Assembly: GCF_014201875.1 (NCBI RefSeq)
Contig: NZ_JACHFL010000002.1
Coordinates: 310,001 to 374,000 of the forward strand
DNA from: Deinococcus humi
GTDB taxonomy: Bacteria; Deinococcota; Deinococci; Deinococcales; Deinococcaceae
DNA length: 64,000 nucleotides
Direction of reading: 5' to 3'
Shown here: positions 1 to 12,343 of the stretch, piece after piece
How positions within the stretch are numbered: the first letter of the stretch is position 1
Layout of the letters: each line of letters begins with the position of its first letter
Program-made: the position numbers and the translations under genes
The notes under the pieces: generated by a model
What the model was told of the DNA's origin: nothing
The model's database searches: none
Seen by the model: only the letters and a program-made list of their open reading frames with translations

Positions 1-1480
<1,480 letters not shown>

Positions 1481-1592
1481 GGTGGAACTCCTGTCGGGTG
1501 GAAACGTGGGTGCCGTGTCCCTCACCCCGGTCCTCTTCCATGGGAAAGAGGGGGAAAATGATGTTGAGCTGTTCTTTGTGGACGTTCTGGCC

Positions 1593-1955
1593 TCAGCCGC
1601 CGTCCGTCTGCCGCCGTCCCAGGACATTCAGGTCGCTCAGGGGAGCAGGCTGCTGCCAGCTCCACCCGACGACCTGAGCCTCTTTGTGCTCCTGCCCCAC
1701 ACGGAAGGTTTCAGCCGGGGGCGGCGGCATCAGCACCGACACACCCGCTCCCGGCTGCGGCGCGGCGCGGACCTCGGGCAGGGCTGGGGCCACGTTGCTG
1801 GCGCTGAGGCGCTGGCCCACCTCCGGCGGACGGACAGGGGTCCCCAGCACCACCGCCAGCACCGACAGCAGCGTCAGCACGCCCGGCCAGGTGCGCAGCC
1901 GGGAAAGCCAGGGCCGCGTCAGCCAGGTGGGGGCAGGGGTGGGGGAGGGGTGCAA
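1593..1955 (-). CDS. Small single-pass membrane protein, unknown function
   Basis: About 120 residues with one hydrophobic segment near the N-terminus (LTLLSVLAVVLG) followed by a Pro-rich extracytoplasmic part, ending GRRQTDGG. The start is uncertain: a TTG at 1955 lies 8 nt behind a TATGCT element (1964-1969), fitting the leaderless pattern of this genome; a TTG at 1973 is the longer option. It sits about 110 bp before secDF on the same strand, so it may be co-transcribed with it. I recognise no family. Codon use is GC-rich like its neighbours. It could be a chance ORF, but the clean membrane segment argues for a real gene. Confidence 0.5.
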   Translation of the reverse strand: MHPSPTPAPTWLTRPWLSRLRTWPGVLTLLSVLAVVLGTPVRPPEVGQRLSASNVAPALPEVRAAPQPGAGVSVLMPPPPAETFRVGQEHKEAQVVGWSWQQPAPLSDLNVLGRRQTDGG

Positions 1956-2125
1956 AGCGCCACAGCATACCAAGACCGGACTGACGGGGAGATGACTGTC
2001 GGCACCTTCCGCGCTGCCTTCGCCGATTCTTCGCGGTCTGTGCGCCGTTTGTTGGGAGCCTGCTGGGAGGCTGGACCCAGGGCCGGAAGCCGGTTCTGGC
2101 CCGCGACATTCAAGGAGGACTCCGC

Positions 2126-2704
2126 ATGAGCCGATTCAAGACCACCAGCATCAAGACCATCTTCCACAAGACGCCCCTGATTGCTCTGGCTGCCCTGCCG
2201 CTGACCGTGGGAGCGGTCCTGGCCCAGCAGTCAGCTGCCACCGACGCCACCACCCAGGCGCAGCAGCCCCAGCGTGTCCAGCCCACGCAGCCGGGTCAGC
2301 GGAATCAGGGGGGCACAGGGACGCAGACCGCGCCCGGCGTCCAGAGCGGGACCAATTACGCCGATGTCTACCTTCAGAAGCTGGCCGCGGGGCTGGGCAT
2401 CAGCCTGGACAGGCTCAAAGCTGCCGCGCTGGCTGCCGGAAATGCCACCATTGACCAGGGTGTCAAAAACGGCGACATTGCCGCCAACCGCGCCACCGAC
2501 ATGAAAACCCGTCTCAAGGACAATCCCTTCGGCATGCTGGGCGGACGGGGCATGGGCGGGCCAGGAGGCCCCGGCGGGCGAGGGATGCACGGTCCCGGTG
2601 GGCGCGGTGGCGGCCCGCGTGGGGCTATGGATGTTCCAGACGGCACGCAGGGACAGACCGACAGCGGCCCCGTGGATCCGAACGCCGTTGATGGCGGAAG
2701 CTGA
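2126..2704 (+). CDS. Secreted Gly-rich protein, unknown function
   Basis: 192 residues. A Sec-type signal peptide (IALAALPLTVGAVLA, cleavage expected after about residue 33) is followed by a Gln/Thr-rich linker, a short folded stretch (about 78-135, NYADVYLQKLAAGLGISLDRL) and a Gly/Arg/Pro-rich tail with repeated GGPGGRG-type units. The middle part, with a helix that may bind a partner, resembles small DUF-type secreted proteins of Deinococcus, but I cannot name the family. Its ATG follows the strong site AAGGAGGACTCCGC. It is a single gene, divergent from the small membrane protein upstream and facing infB, from which a bidirectional terminator separates it. Confidence 0.75.
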   Translation: MSRFKTTSIKTIFHKTPLIALAALPLTVGAVLAQQSAATDATTQAQQPQRVQPTQPGQRNQGGTGTQTAPGVQSGTNYADVYLQKLAAGLGISLDRLKAAALAAGNATIDQGVKNGDIAANRATDMKTRLKDNPFGMLGGRGMGGPGGPGGRGMHGPGGRGGGPRGAMDVPDGTQGQTDSGPVDPNAVDGGS

Positions 2705-2731
2705 GGCTCGTTCAAACCTGACGCAATAGAC

Positions 2732-2763
2732 AAAGGGCCGCCCCGAATGGAGCGGCCCCCTTT
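2732..2763. terminator. Bidirectional terminator between the Gly-rich protein gene and infB
   Basis: GGCCGC (2736-2741) pairs with GCGGCC (2752-2757), flanked by AAA and TTT, so a hairpin with a short U-tract forms on either strand between the two convergent genes. Confidence 0.8.
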
Positions 2764-2781
2764 AATTGCTGGCGCTCAGGC

Positions 2782-4945
<2,164 letters not shown>

Positions 4946-4948
4946 GGC

Positions 4949-6136
<1,188 letters not shown>

Positions 6137-6188
6137 CTCACTCTTCCTTTGGTTGTAGAAGCTGCTGCGTTGTGCAGACGCTCAGGCG

Positions 6189-6704
6189 TCATCGGTGCCG
6201 GTCCGGGAACTCGGCCAGATTGGCTGTGAAGGTTCCGGCGCGCAGCGTCACGTCTTCGCCGTTCACGTCGAAGGTCACGTCCTCGCCGTTCACGGTCTTG
6301 ATCGGGGCGGTGAATGCCTGCCCCTCACCACGCACGCGGGTCTTGAGGCCCACCATGCGCTCGAAGTGCCGGGCGCGCAGCAGCGGACGTTTGGCCCCCG
6401 GCGACTCGAATTCCAGGCGGTACTCGCCCGCAATCGGGTCCACCCGGTCAAACTCCGCTTCGGCGGCGCGGCTCGCGCCCGTCAGGTCCGCCATCGTCAC
6501 TGGCTGCTCGTCCAGGCGATCAATTCGCACCAGCACGATGGTTTCTCCGCCTGCATTCTGGAGCTGGACTTCCAGCACCTCGAAGCCCAGCGGCTCAACC
6601 CCGGCCTGCGCGATGGCCTGAAGGCGGGCCGCCTGCCCATCTGCCTGCTTGCTCGATTTGTGGGCCGTCTGGCCGTCTGAGTTGTCGGTTGCGTTGTTAT
6701 TCAT
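6189..6704 (-). CDS. rimP: Ribosome maturation factor RimP
   Basis: 171 residues. Required for 30S subunit maturation. I chose the ATG at 6704 (MNNNATDNSDGQ) because GGGAGGCC lies 9 nt before it; an in-frame extension to 6779 would run through the leader hairpin. The N-terminal alpha/beta domain (about 30-110, GVEPLGFEVLEVQLQNAGGE, then LDEQPVTMADLTGASRAAEAEFDRVDP) and the small C-terminal SH3-like barrel (about 115-165) are both present. First gene of the rimP-nusA-ylxR-infB operon, whose order is conserved across bacteria. Confidence 0.95.
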   Translation of the reverse strand: MNNNATDNSDGQTAHKSSKQADGQAARLQAIAQAGVEPLGFEVLEVQLQNAGGETIVLVRIDRLDEQPVTMADLTGASRAAEAEFDRVDPIAGEYRLEFESPGAKRPLLRARHFERMVGLKTRVRGEGQAFTAPIKTVNGEDVTFDVNGEDVTLRAGTFTANLAEFPDRHR

Positions 6705-6753
6705 ATTGTCGGGGCCTCCCGTCCGGGTTGCCCACCTGACCACCCCCTCCACG

Positions 6754-6780
6754 AAAAAAGGTGGGCTTGGTGCACCCACC
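6754..6780 (-). terminator. Intrinsic terminator-like hairpin in the rimP-nusA operon leader
   Basis: On the minus strand GGTGGG (6780-6775) pairs with CCCACC (6765-6760) across a 9-nt loop, followed at once by six T (6759-6754). It lies about 20 nt after the predicted transcription start and 50 nt before rimP. It can be read as an attenuator of the operon or as the end of the minC transcript. Confidence 0.65.
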
Positions 6781-6806
6781 CCCCAGTTCGAGGAATTTCA
6801 AGACCC

Positions 6807-6812
6807 AGTATA
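6807..6812 (-). promoter_or_regulatory. -10 element of the rimP-nusA-ylxR-infB operon
   Basis: TATACT on the minus strand, the best -10 match between minC and rimP. It would start an mRNA near 6800 with a leader of about 95 nt. No good -35 is visible. Confidence 0.55.
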
Positions 6813-6900
6813 ACCGATGGACCGATTTGGGCGACGGGTGGGGTCACAAAGTCGTCCTGGAGGGCACGCTTCTTCTCCCTGCATTGCCTGAGACCTGCCG

Positions 6901-7518
6901 CTACTTCTGGGCGTCAATCACGATGACCCCGTCCTGCAACCGTGCCAGTTCGGCCACTGGCTGGCCGTCGCGCACGCGCATGTTGCTCAGGCTGCTGCCC
7001 TCGGGGGCGCGGGCCACGGCGTCGCCGATGCGGATCTGGGTGCTGGCGATGGGTCTGGCCCACACGATGGCGTCGCTGTAGCCGCCCTGCCCAGCGTGTG
7101 CCAGGCCGCGCAGCGCGCCAATCACGATCACGTCGCCGCCTGCGATGACCTCGGCGCTGGGATTCACGTCGCCCAGCACGATCACGCTGCCCCGGTACTC
7201 GTTGCGCGATCCCGCCCGGATGGTGTGCGGCACGATCACGGTGCGGGCGCTGTCGATGGGGTGGGCTTCGGGCGCGGCGGTCTGGGCAGGCGAGGCCACC
7301 GTGACACGCGGCGCCCGCAGGCGGCCCGGCAGCCCCCCGGCCTCGCGAATCAGTTCCAGAACCCGTTCCAGTGCGCCCGGATCGGCGTCACCGTTGATCT
7401 CGATGGTTACGCTGCTGCCCGAAAGGTTGGGCATCACCAGTCCGCGCGAGACGCTCTCGGCAGTGTCGCCCGGTTCCAGGAGCAGATTCAGACCGCCCAA
7501 CGTGCCGCGTAACTTCAT
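6901..7518 (-). CDS. minC: Septum site-determining protein MinC
   Basis: Inhibitor of FtsZ assembly that keeps the division septum away from wrong sites. 205 residues from the ATG at 7518; a TTG three codons upstream is less likely since TAGATT (7526-7531) lies 7 nt before the ATG. The N-terminal domain (about 1-65, KLRGTLGGLNLLLEP) is followed by a linker and the C-terminal beta-helix (about 90-180) with RNEYRGSVIVLGDVNPSAEV and AGGDVIVIGALRGLAHAG, typical of MinC. minD and minE are not adjacent, so it stands alone here. Confidence 0.93.
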   Translation of the reverse strand: MKLRGTLGGLNLLLEPGDTAESVSRGLVMPNLSGSSVTIEINGDADPGALERVLELIREAGGLPGRLRAPRVTVASPAQTAAPEAHPIDSARTVIVPHTIRAGSRNEYRGSVIVLGDVNPSAEVIAGGDVIVIGALRGLAHAGQGGYSDAIVWARPIASTQIRIGDAVARAPEGSSLSNMRVRDGQPVAELARLQDGVIVIDAQK

Positions 7519-7596
7519 GACCCTCAATCTAGCGTCACATTTGCCCGAGGTTCCGGGGCGCGCAACCTCTCACTCCCCGCACCCGTATAAGGGGGC

Positions 7597-8382
7597 ATGT
7601 CCGCGCCCACCACCGCCGAAACCCAGGTCGCCGCTTTGGAACTGCGTGACCTGCACAAATCGTTCGCGGGCCGGGCAGCCGTTGCCGGCCTGAACCTGCG
7701 GGTGCGGCCCGGCGAGATGTACGCGCTGCTGGGGCCGAACGGGGCGGGGAAGACCACCAGCATCCGCATGATCGCGGGCCTGACCCGCCCCGACGGCGGC
7801 GAGGCGCTGATCTACGGCCACAGCGTTCAGCACAACGCCCAGGCCGCGAAGCAGGCGCTGGCCTATCTGCCCGACGATCCGCTGCTGTACGGCAAACTGA
7901 GTGCACCCGAATACCTGGAATTCGTGGCGGGACTGTGGGGCATGGACGCTGCACAGGCCGCGCCCGAGGCCGAACGCCTGCTGAAATGGCTGAACCTGTG
8001 GGACCACCGCAGCGAGCGTGTGGAGGGTTTCTCACGCGGCATGAAGCAGAAGCTGGCGCTGGCCGGTGCGTTGATCCACCGCCCCCGCCTGATGCTGCTG
8101 GACGAGCCGCTGACCGGACTGGACGCCGCGGCCTCGCGCCAGGTCAAGGACGCACTGCGCCAGTACGTGGATGACGGCGGCGCGGTGGTTCTGACCACCC
8201 ACATTCTGGAAGTGGCCGAGCGCATGGCTGAACGCATCGGCATCATCGCGGCCGGGAAGCTGATCGCCGAGGGCACGCCAGAGGAACTGCTGGAACGCAC
8301 CGGCACCGGGACGCTGGAAGACGCCTTTCTGTCGCTGACCGGGCTGGACGCGCCGCAGACTGAGGTGGTGGCGGGCCTGTGA
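7597..8382 (+). CDS. ABC transporter ATP-binding protein (ABC-2 type exporter)
   Basis: 261 residues, nucleotide-binding subunit of an ABC-2 type exporter. Walker [10 protein letters not shown] (about 48-56), signature FSRGMKQ, Walker B LMLLDEPLTGLD and H-loop TTHILE are all present. The order and the GMKQ variant of the signature match the DrrA/NatA-type exporter group. TATAAG at 7586-7591 lies 5 nt before the ATG, so the mRNA is probably leaderless. The next gene, the permease, overlaps by 4 nt (GTGA). The substrate cannot be told from sequence. Confidence 0.93.
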   Translation: MSAPTTAETQVAALELRDLHKSFAGRAAVAGLNLRVRPGEMYALLGPNGAGKTTSIRMIAGLTRPDGGEALIYGHSVQHNAQAAKQALAYLPDDPLLYGKLSAPEYLEFVAGLWGMDAAQAAPEAERLLKWLNLWDHRSERVEGFSRGMKQKLALAGALIHRPRLMLLDEPLTGLDAAASRQVKDALRQYVDDGGAVVLTTHILEVAERMAERIGIIAAGKLIAEGTPEELLERTGTGTLEDAFLSLTGLDAPQTEVVAGL

Positions 8383-9953
8383 GAACCGAGGGCGTCAGAT
8401 CGCCCATTCCCCACGCCAGAGGCCCGAAACCGGGCAGCCTGCCGTGGCTGCTGGGCAAGCAACTGCGCTGGCAGTGGCAGACCTTGACCGGAGGGCAGCG
8501 CACCGGGCTGTACATCGCGCTGGCAGTGCTGGTTCTGGCGGTGGTCGGTGGCTATTTTGCTCTGCGCTCTGTCCTGGCGGGATTGCCCCTGAATGCGCCG
8601 CTGCCGGACGTGGCACTGGGGCCGGTGCTGCTGGCCCAGGCCTTCCTGCTGACGCTGATGCTCTCGGCAGCGGTGCGGGCGGCCCTGGTCACGCTGTTCA
8701 CGCGCGGTGATCTGGACCTGCTGCTGCACTCGCCGCTGCCGCCGCGCGTGGTGCTGGCCTCGCGGGCGCTGGGGGTGGCGCTGTCGGCGGCGCTGCCCGC
8801 TGGTCTGCTGGTGGTGCCGCTGACCCTGGCGCTGCTGGTGCTGGGCGTGTGGCGGGGTGGATTGGGTCTGCTGCTGTGGTGGCTGTGCGCCTCGCTGGTG
8901 GCGTCCAGTGCGGGGTTGTGGCTCACCCTGGGTCTGGTGCGCGTGCTGGGGGTGCGCCGCACCCGCACGGTGTCGGCGGTGCTGGGGGCGTTGTTCGGGG
9001 CGGGGATCTTCCTGGCCAGCCAGTGGGCCAACCTCAGTGGGGAACGGGGGCGGCCCTCCAACGCCGTTTTCGATGCCCTGGCTTCCTTCGCGCCGGGACA
9101 GGGCGGCTGGCCCGGGCGGGAGGAGTGGCTGTGGCTGCCCGCCCGCGCTGTCTGGCTCGAACCGCTGCCCGCGCTGGTGCTGCTGCTGCTTTCGCTGGCG
9201 GTGTTTGCCGTCACGGTTCCCGCGTTGACCCGGCAGTTCGTGAACGGCGCTCAGGAGATTGCCGCTGTGGAAGGACGCGTTCGACACTCGCGTCTCGGGG
9301 TGGGCCGTCTGCGCTTCGCCTCCGGTTCGCGCGCTACGTTGCTCAAGGAATGGCGGCTGATCTGGCGGGATCCGGAACTGCTGTCGCGGACGCTACTGCA
9401 GGTGGTCTATCTACTGCCCCTCCTGTTCTCGGTCACGCGTGGCGGCGGCCTGCGGGCGGCGGGCGGCACAGGCGTCGTTCTCCTGACCGCCAGTCTGACG
9501 GCAGCACTGGCCCACCTGACCCTGAACGCCGAGGACGCCCCCGATCTGCTGGTCAGCGCCCCCAGAAGCCCAGCGGCCTTGAGGCGTGACAAGTGGCTGG
9601 CCGCCGTGATCCCCACCGTGCTGATCGGTCTGGTGGCGCTGACGGTGCTGGCCCTGCGGGGGGCGTTGGGAACATCCCACTGGCTGTCCCTGATTCCGTT
9701 GCTGCTGCTGGGCACCGGCGGCACCGCCCTGATGGTGCTGTGGCAGCCCCTGCCAGTGCGCCGCTCCGATGCCTTCAAGCGCAGTCAGCGTGCCCCCCTC
9801 GTCAACACGGTGCTGACGCTGGTCTTTCAGGGTGGCCTGTCCGCGACCGCCTACGCGGCCAGCAGCGGTGCGCTGTGGGGACTGGCAACGCTGGCTGTCG
9901 CCCTGATCGCGCTTGGGGTGGCCTACAGCCTGCGGCGCAGCGACGTGCGGTGA
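8379..9953 (+). CDS. ABC-2 type transporter permease, large
   Basis: 524 residues, rich in Leu/Val, with some twelve predicted membrane segments (for example about 45-62, 82-103, 118-150, 165-190, 240-280, then a second block from about 345). A cytoplasmic stretch, about 285-335, contains KEWRLIWRDPELLSR, a pattern seen in ABC-2 permeases of the YhgE/ABC exporter type where two half-permeases are joined. It starts with GTG inside the stop of the ATPase gene, so both are made together. Probably the membrane part of an exporter for a lipid, antibiotic or peptide; not resolvable here. Confidence 0.85.
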   Translation: MRTEGVRSPIPHARGPKPGSLPWLLGKQLRWQWQTLTGGQRTGLYIALAVLVLAVVGGYFALRSVLAGLPLNAPLPDVALGPVLLAQAFLLTLMLSAAVRAALVTLFTRGDLDLLLHSPLPPRVVLASRALGVALSAALPAGLLVVPLTLALLVLGVWRGGLGLLLWWLCASLVASSAGLWLTLGLVRVLGVRRTRTVSAVLGALFGAGIFLASQWANLSGERGRPSNAVFDALASFAPGQGGWPGREEWLWLPARAVWLEPLPALVLLLLSLAVFAVTVPALTRQFVNGAQEIAAVEGRVRHSRLGVGRLRFASGSRATLLKEWRLIWRDPELLSRTLLQVVYLLPLLFSVTRGGGLRAAGGTGVVLLTASLTAALAHLTLNAEDAPDLLVSAPRSPAALRRDKWLAAVIPTVLIGLVALTVLALRGALGTSHWLSLIPLLLLGTGGTALMVLWQPLPVRRSDAFKRSQRAPLVNTVLTLVFQGGLSATAYAASSGALWGLATLAVALIALGVAYSLRRSDVR

Positions 9954-10003
9954 AGACCTGCTCAGTCAGGGGGGCAGCCGCCCGTCCACCCCTGCGCGGC
10001 GGC

Positions 10004-10009
10004 TATGCT
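10004..10009 (+). promoter_or_regulatory. -10 element before the mini-ORF and the CitE-like gene
   Basis: TATGCT, 6 nt before the ATG of a 12-codon ORF and 44 nt before the CitE-like gene. The spacing matches the leaderless arrangement of other genes here. Confidence 0.6.
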
Positions 10010-10015
10010 GACCCC

Positions 10016-10054
10016 ATGCTTGCCCAATTGACCCTTGCCTGGCGGGGGCGCTGA
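10016..10054 (+). CDS. Leaderless 12-residue mini-ORF coupled to the CitE-like gene
   Basis: ATG 6 nt after TATGCT opens the [15 protein letters not shown], whose TGA shares one base with the ATG of the following gene (TGATG). No strong ribosome site of its own is possible if the mRNA starts at the ATG. The downstream gene has GGCGGGGG about 6 nt before its ATG, inside the mini-ORF, so the mini-ORF probably serves to deliver terminating ribosomes. It is Leu-rich (4 of 12) but has no run of a single regulatory amino acid. Function is inferred from layout only. Confidence 0.5.
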   Translation: MLAQLTLAWRGR

Positions 10055-10923
10055 TGTCTGCACCTGCCCTGCGTCCCCGTTCCATGCTATTCGCCCCTGG
10101 CAACCGTGCCGATTTGATCGCCAAGCTGCCGCGTCGTTCACCGGATGCCGTGGTCATCGATCTGGAAGACGCCATTCCGGGCGACGCCGGGGCCAAGGCC
10201 GCTGCCCGCCCCACGGCCCGCGACGCTGCCCGCGAGCTGATCGCCGCTGCGCCACATCTGGCCGTATTCCTGCGCATCAATGCCCCGCACTCGCCGTATT
10301 TTGCCGATGATCTGACCGTGCTGACCCCCGAACTGGCAGGCGTGGTGGTGCCCAAACTGGAAGCTGCGGCAGACGTCCGGCTGGTGGTGGACGCGCTGAG
10401 CTCGCATGGGTTGAATCTCCCCATTCTGGCTGGGCTGGAAACCGGGGCAGGCGTCTGGAACGCGCTGGACATCCTCAAGGAAGAGGCCGTGACAATGGCC
10501 TACTTCGGCGCGGAGGACTACACGACGGATCTGGGCGGACGCCGTACACCTGGAAATCTGGAAGTCCTGTACGCCCGCTCACGGGTGGCGCTGGCGGCGC
10601 GGCTGGCAGGGGTTGCGGCGCTGGACATCGTGGTGACGGCCCTGAACGACGAGCCTGCCTTCCGTGCGGATGCCGAACAGGGACGCGCGCTGGGGTACGC
10701 GGGTAAACTGTGCATTCACCCCGCGCAGGTAACGCTGGCGCACGATGTCTTCGGGGCCACCCCCGCCGAGGCTGCCCGCGCCCGCGCCCTGCTGGAGGCC
10801 GCGCGGACCGCTGCCGAACGGGGCCACGGGGCCTTCAGTTTCGAGGGCCAGATGGTGGACGAACCCATGTTGAGCGCCGCCCGCGCTGTGCTGGCCCAGC
10901 TCCCGGAGGCTGACCATGAATGA
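10054..10923 (+). CDS. CitE/HpcH-family CoA-ester lyase
   Basis: 289 residues of the HpcH/HpaI/CitE TIM-barrel family, which cleaves or forms C-C bonds of CoA thioesters such as malyl-, citramalyl- or citryl-CoA. Visible motifs: RSMLFAPGN at the N-terminus, [31 protein letters not shown] and the metal site [11 protein letters not shown], with [10 protein letters not shown] near the C-terminus. There are no CitF or CitD neighbours, so it is a stand-alone lyase and not citrate lyase. It overlaps the following MaoC-type hydratase by 8 nt, a pairing that suggests hydration of an enoyl-CoA followed by cleavage. Confidence 0.88.
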   Translation: MSAPALRPRSMLFAPGNRADLIAKLPRRSPDAVVIDLEDAIPGDAGAKAAARPTARDAARELIAAAPHLAVFLRINAPHSPYFADDLTVLTPELAGVVVPKLEAAADVRLVVDALSSHGLNLPILAGLETGAGVWNALDILKEEAVTMAYFGAEDYTTDLGGRRTPGNLEVLYARSRVALAARLAGVAALDIVVTALNDEPAFRADAEQGRALGYAGKLCIHPAQVTLAHDVFGATPAEAARARALLEAARTAAERGHGAFSFEGQMVDEPMLSAARAVLAQLPEADHE

Positions 10924-11401
10924 AGACCTGAACCGCCCGCAGGGCCGCTATTTCGAGGAATTGACCCCTGGAACGGTGATCCGGCACCGCGTCACCCGCA
11001 CGCTGACCGAGGCCGACAACGTGCTGTTCACCACCCTGACCATGAACCCGCAACCGCTGCACCTGGACCATGAGTACGCCGCGCAGACCGAGTTCGGGCA
11101 GCCGCTGGTCAACAGTCTGCTGACCCTCAGCCTGCTGGTGGGCCTGAGCGTCCACGAGCTGACGTTGGGAACGCTGGTGGCCAATCTGGGCATGACCGAT
11201 GTCGTTTTCCCCCGTCCGGTCTTCCACGGTGACACTATTCGCGCCGAATCCGAGGTGCTGGAAGCCCGTGACAGCAAATCCCGCCCGAACCAGGGCTTGG
11301 TGACCGTGCAGCACCGTGCAATCAACCAGCGGGGCGAGATCGTGGCCCAGTGCAAGCGCACCATGCTGATGCAGAAGCGGTCTGCGGTGGGTGAAGGCTA
11401 A
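10916..11401 (+). CDS. MaoC-family enoyl-CoA hydratase
   Basis: 161 residues with a single hot-dog fold. The hydratase region reads [21 protein letters not shown], with the His of the PLH motif and the Asn kept; the first catalytic Asp of the usual GDxNPxH motif is replaced (TMNPQPLH), as in mesaconyl/itaconyl-type hydratases as I recall them. Strand-turn signals [20 protein letters not shown] and [15 protein letters not shown] follow. The 8-nt overlap with the CitE-like lyase argues for a shared pathway, possibly C5-dicarboxyl-CoA degradation (itaconyl-CoA to citramalyl-CoA to acetyl-CoA and pyruvate). That pathway is inference; no CoA-transferase lies next to it. Confidence 0.85.
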   Translation: MNEDLNRPQGRYFEELTPGTVIRHRVTRTLTEADNVLFTTLTMNPQPLHLDHEYAAQTEFGQPLVNSLLTLSLLVGLSVHELTLGTLVANLGMTDVVFPRPVFHGDTIRAESEVLEARDSKSRPNQGLVTVQHRAINQRGEIVAQCKRTMLMQKRSAVGEG

Positions 11402-11764
11402 GAGGAGACGGCCTCACACCAGTTGCGAAAAGAGTGCCGTCCCCTGTAACCGTTCCGCGAGGGTCACAGGTCGTGCTGGCTTGTGTCATGCCTGTGCCTT
11501 CGCTGGCTTCGGGAAAGGCTGAGCCGGGGTGCACCCAGCGCTGCAGAAGCGCAGTGGGTGCTTGATTCCTGATGGACCAACCGTCATATGAACGCTCCTG
11601 CCGCGGTCTGCCCTTCACGTTTCGCTCGCCATGCTGAGGTCACCGGGCGTAAGCAATTGGTAAGGGGCTGGCCTCTAGGGTGGACTTGCGCTGGATGCTC
11701 ATGGTGTTTCCCCAGACAGCCAGCGCGCCAACAGGCCAAACTTCTGTTTCTGGAGTGTGACTGC
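11402..11764 (+). other. Intergenic stretch, one strong hairpin, no gene
   Basis: 363 bp without a convincing gene. It holds an imperfect 12-bp stem-loop at 11531-11561 (GCACCCA with TGGGTGC outside, GCGCT with AGCGC inside), not followed by a T-tract. A TTGCGC stretch near 11686 is a weak promoter candidate. Confidence 0.5.
11531..11561. terminator. Strong stem-loop after the CitE/MaoC operon
   Basis: Outer arms of 7 bp and inner arms of 5 bp with a 2-nt bulge and a GCAGA loop. A T-poor 3' flank makes a factor-independent terminator uncertain; it may protect the 3' end of the citE-maoC mRNA. Confidence 0.4.
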
Positions 11765-12115
11765 ATGACGCTGCTTCATTCACCCGCCTATACCCCACCG
11801 CCGGCCCCGACCCGACACGATTCTTTTGTCGGCGTGCTGGCCCAGCCCGAGCGACATCTTCTGCCAGACGGCGAATTATTGGTGTTCCAGTTCAGCAACG
11901 GTTACGGAGCCGCGCTGAGCCACCGCGACGGCTTTTGCGTCCTGGACTGCACCTTCCAGGCACCCCAGCCAACCTTCGAAACGCCGGTGGCCTCTGAGGT
12001 GCTGACTGGCCTGGATCTCGCCGCATTGACGCGGCTGCTGATCGAGACCGAAAGCCTGCCCCGCCATCCCCGACTGGTTGAGGCGGACGAGGCTCTACTG
12101 CAAGAGACCTTCTAA
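11765..12115 (+). CDS. Hypothetical protein, possibly Deinococcus-specific
   Basis: 116 residues from the ATG at 11765, behind GGAG (9 nt spacing); a longer in-frame start at 11588 would add an unlikely Cys/Trp-rich N-terminus. No signal peptide or membrane segment. A beta-rich core (LLVFQFSNGYGAALSHRDGF) with two Cys is followed by a helical C-terminus. I do not recognise a family. It stands alone between the citE-maoC operon and a TetR gene on the same strand. Confidence 0.65.
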   Translation: MTLLHSPAYTPPPAPTRHDSFVGVLAQPERHLLPDGELLVFQFSNGYGAALSHRDGFCVLDCTFQAPQPTFETPVASEVLTGLDLAALTRLLIETESLPRHPRLVEADEALLQETF

Positions 12116-12329
12116 GCCTGTCGGAAGGGCACGAATGGTTGCCGTGAGGGACAGCGCCAGCTCTCGTCAGAGTGCAGACGGACCTGATACCTTGTCGAGT
12201 TCCGTCTGGAAAGTTAGTGCTGCGACAACAGGCGCCCAGACATTGGGTTATTTCTCAGTTTCATTGAGCGAATCCCCAGCATCGCGGCGGCCCGTGAAGC
12301 TCTTAACAGCGTTTGGGCGGCCATTGACC

Positions 12330-12335
12330 TATGGT
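12330..12335 (+). promoter_or_regulatory. -10 element of the TetR gene
   Basis: TATGGT, 8 nt before the ATG at 12344; compatible with a leaderless transcript. Confidence 0.4.
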
Positions 12336-12343
12336 CGGCCCCC

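Noticed and set aside
6240..6300. Repeated VNGEDVT units at the RimP C-terminus, possible tandem codon duplication (period 27 bp)
   Set aside because: The SH3-like tail of RimP normally has two adjacent strands with a similar pattern, so the repeat fits an ordinary beta hairpin.
11531..11561. Riboswitch-like structure after the citE-maoC operon
   Set aside because: It is a simple hairpin 200 bp before the next gene, without additional conserved stems or a nearby start.
11588..11764. Longer start of the orphan gene at 11588
   Set aside because: Adds a Cys/Trp-rich N-terminus without signal or similarity, and the ATG at 11765 has GGAG.
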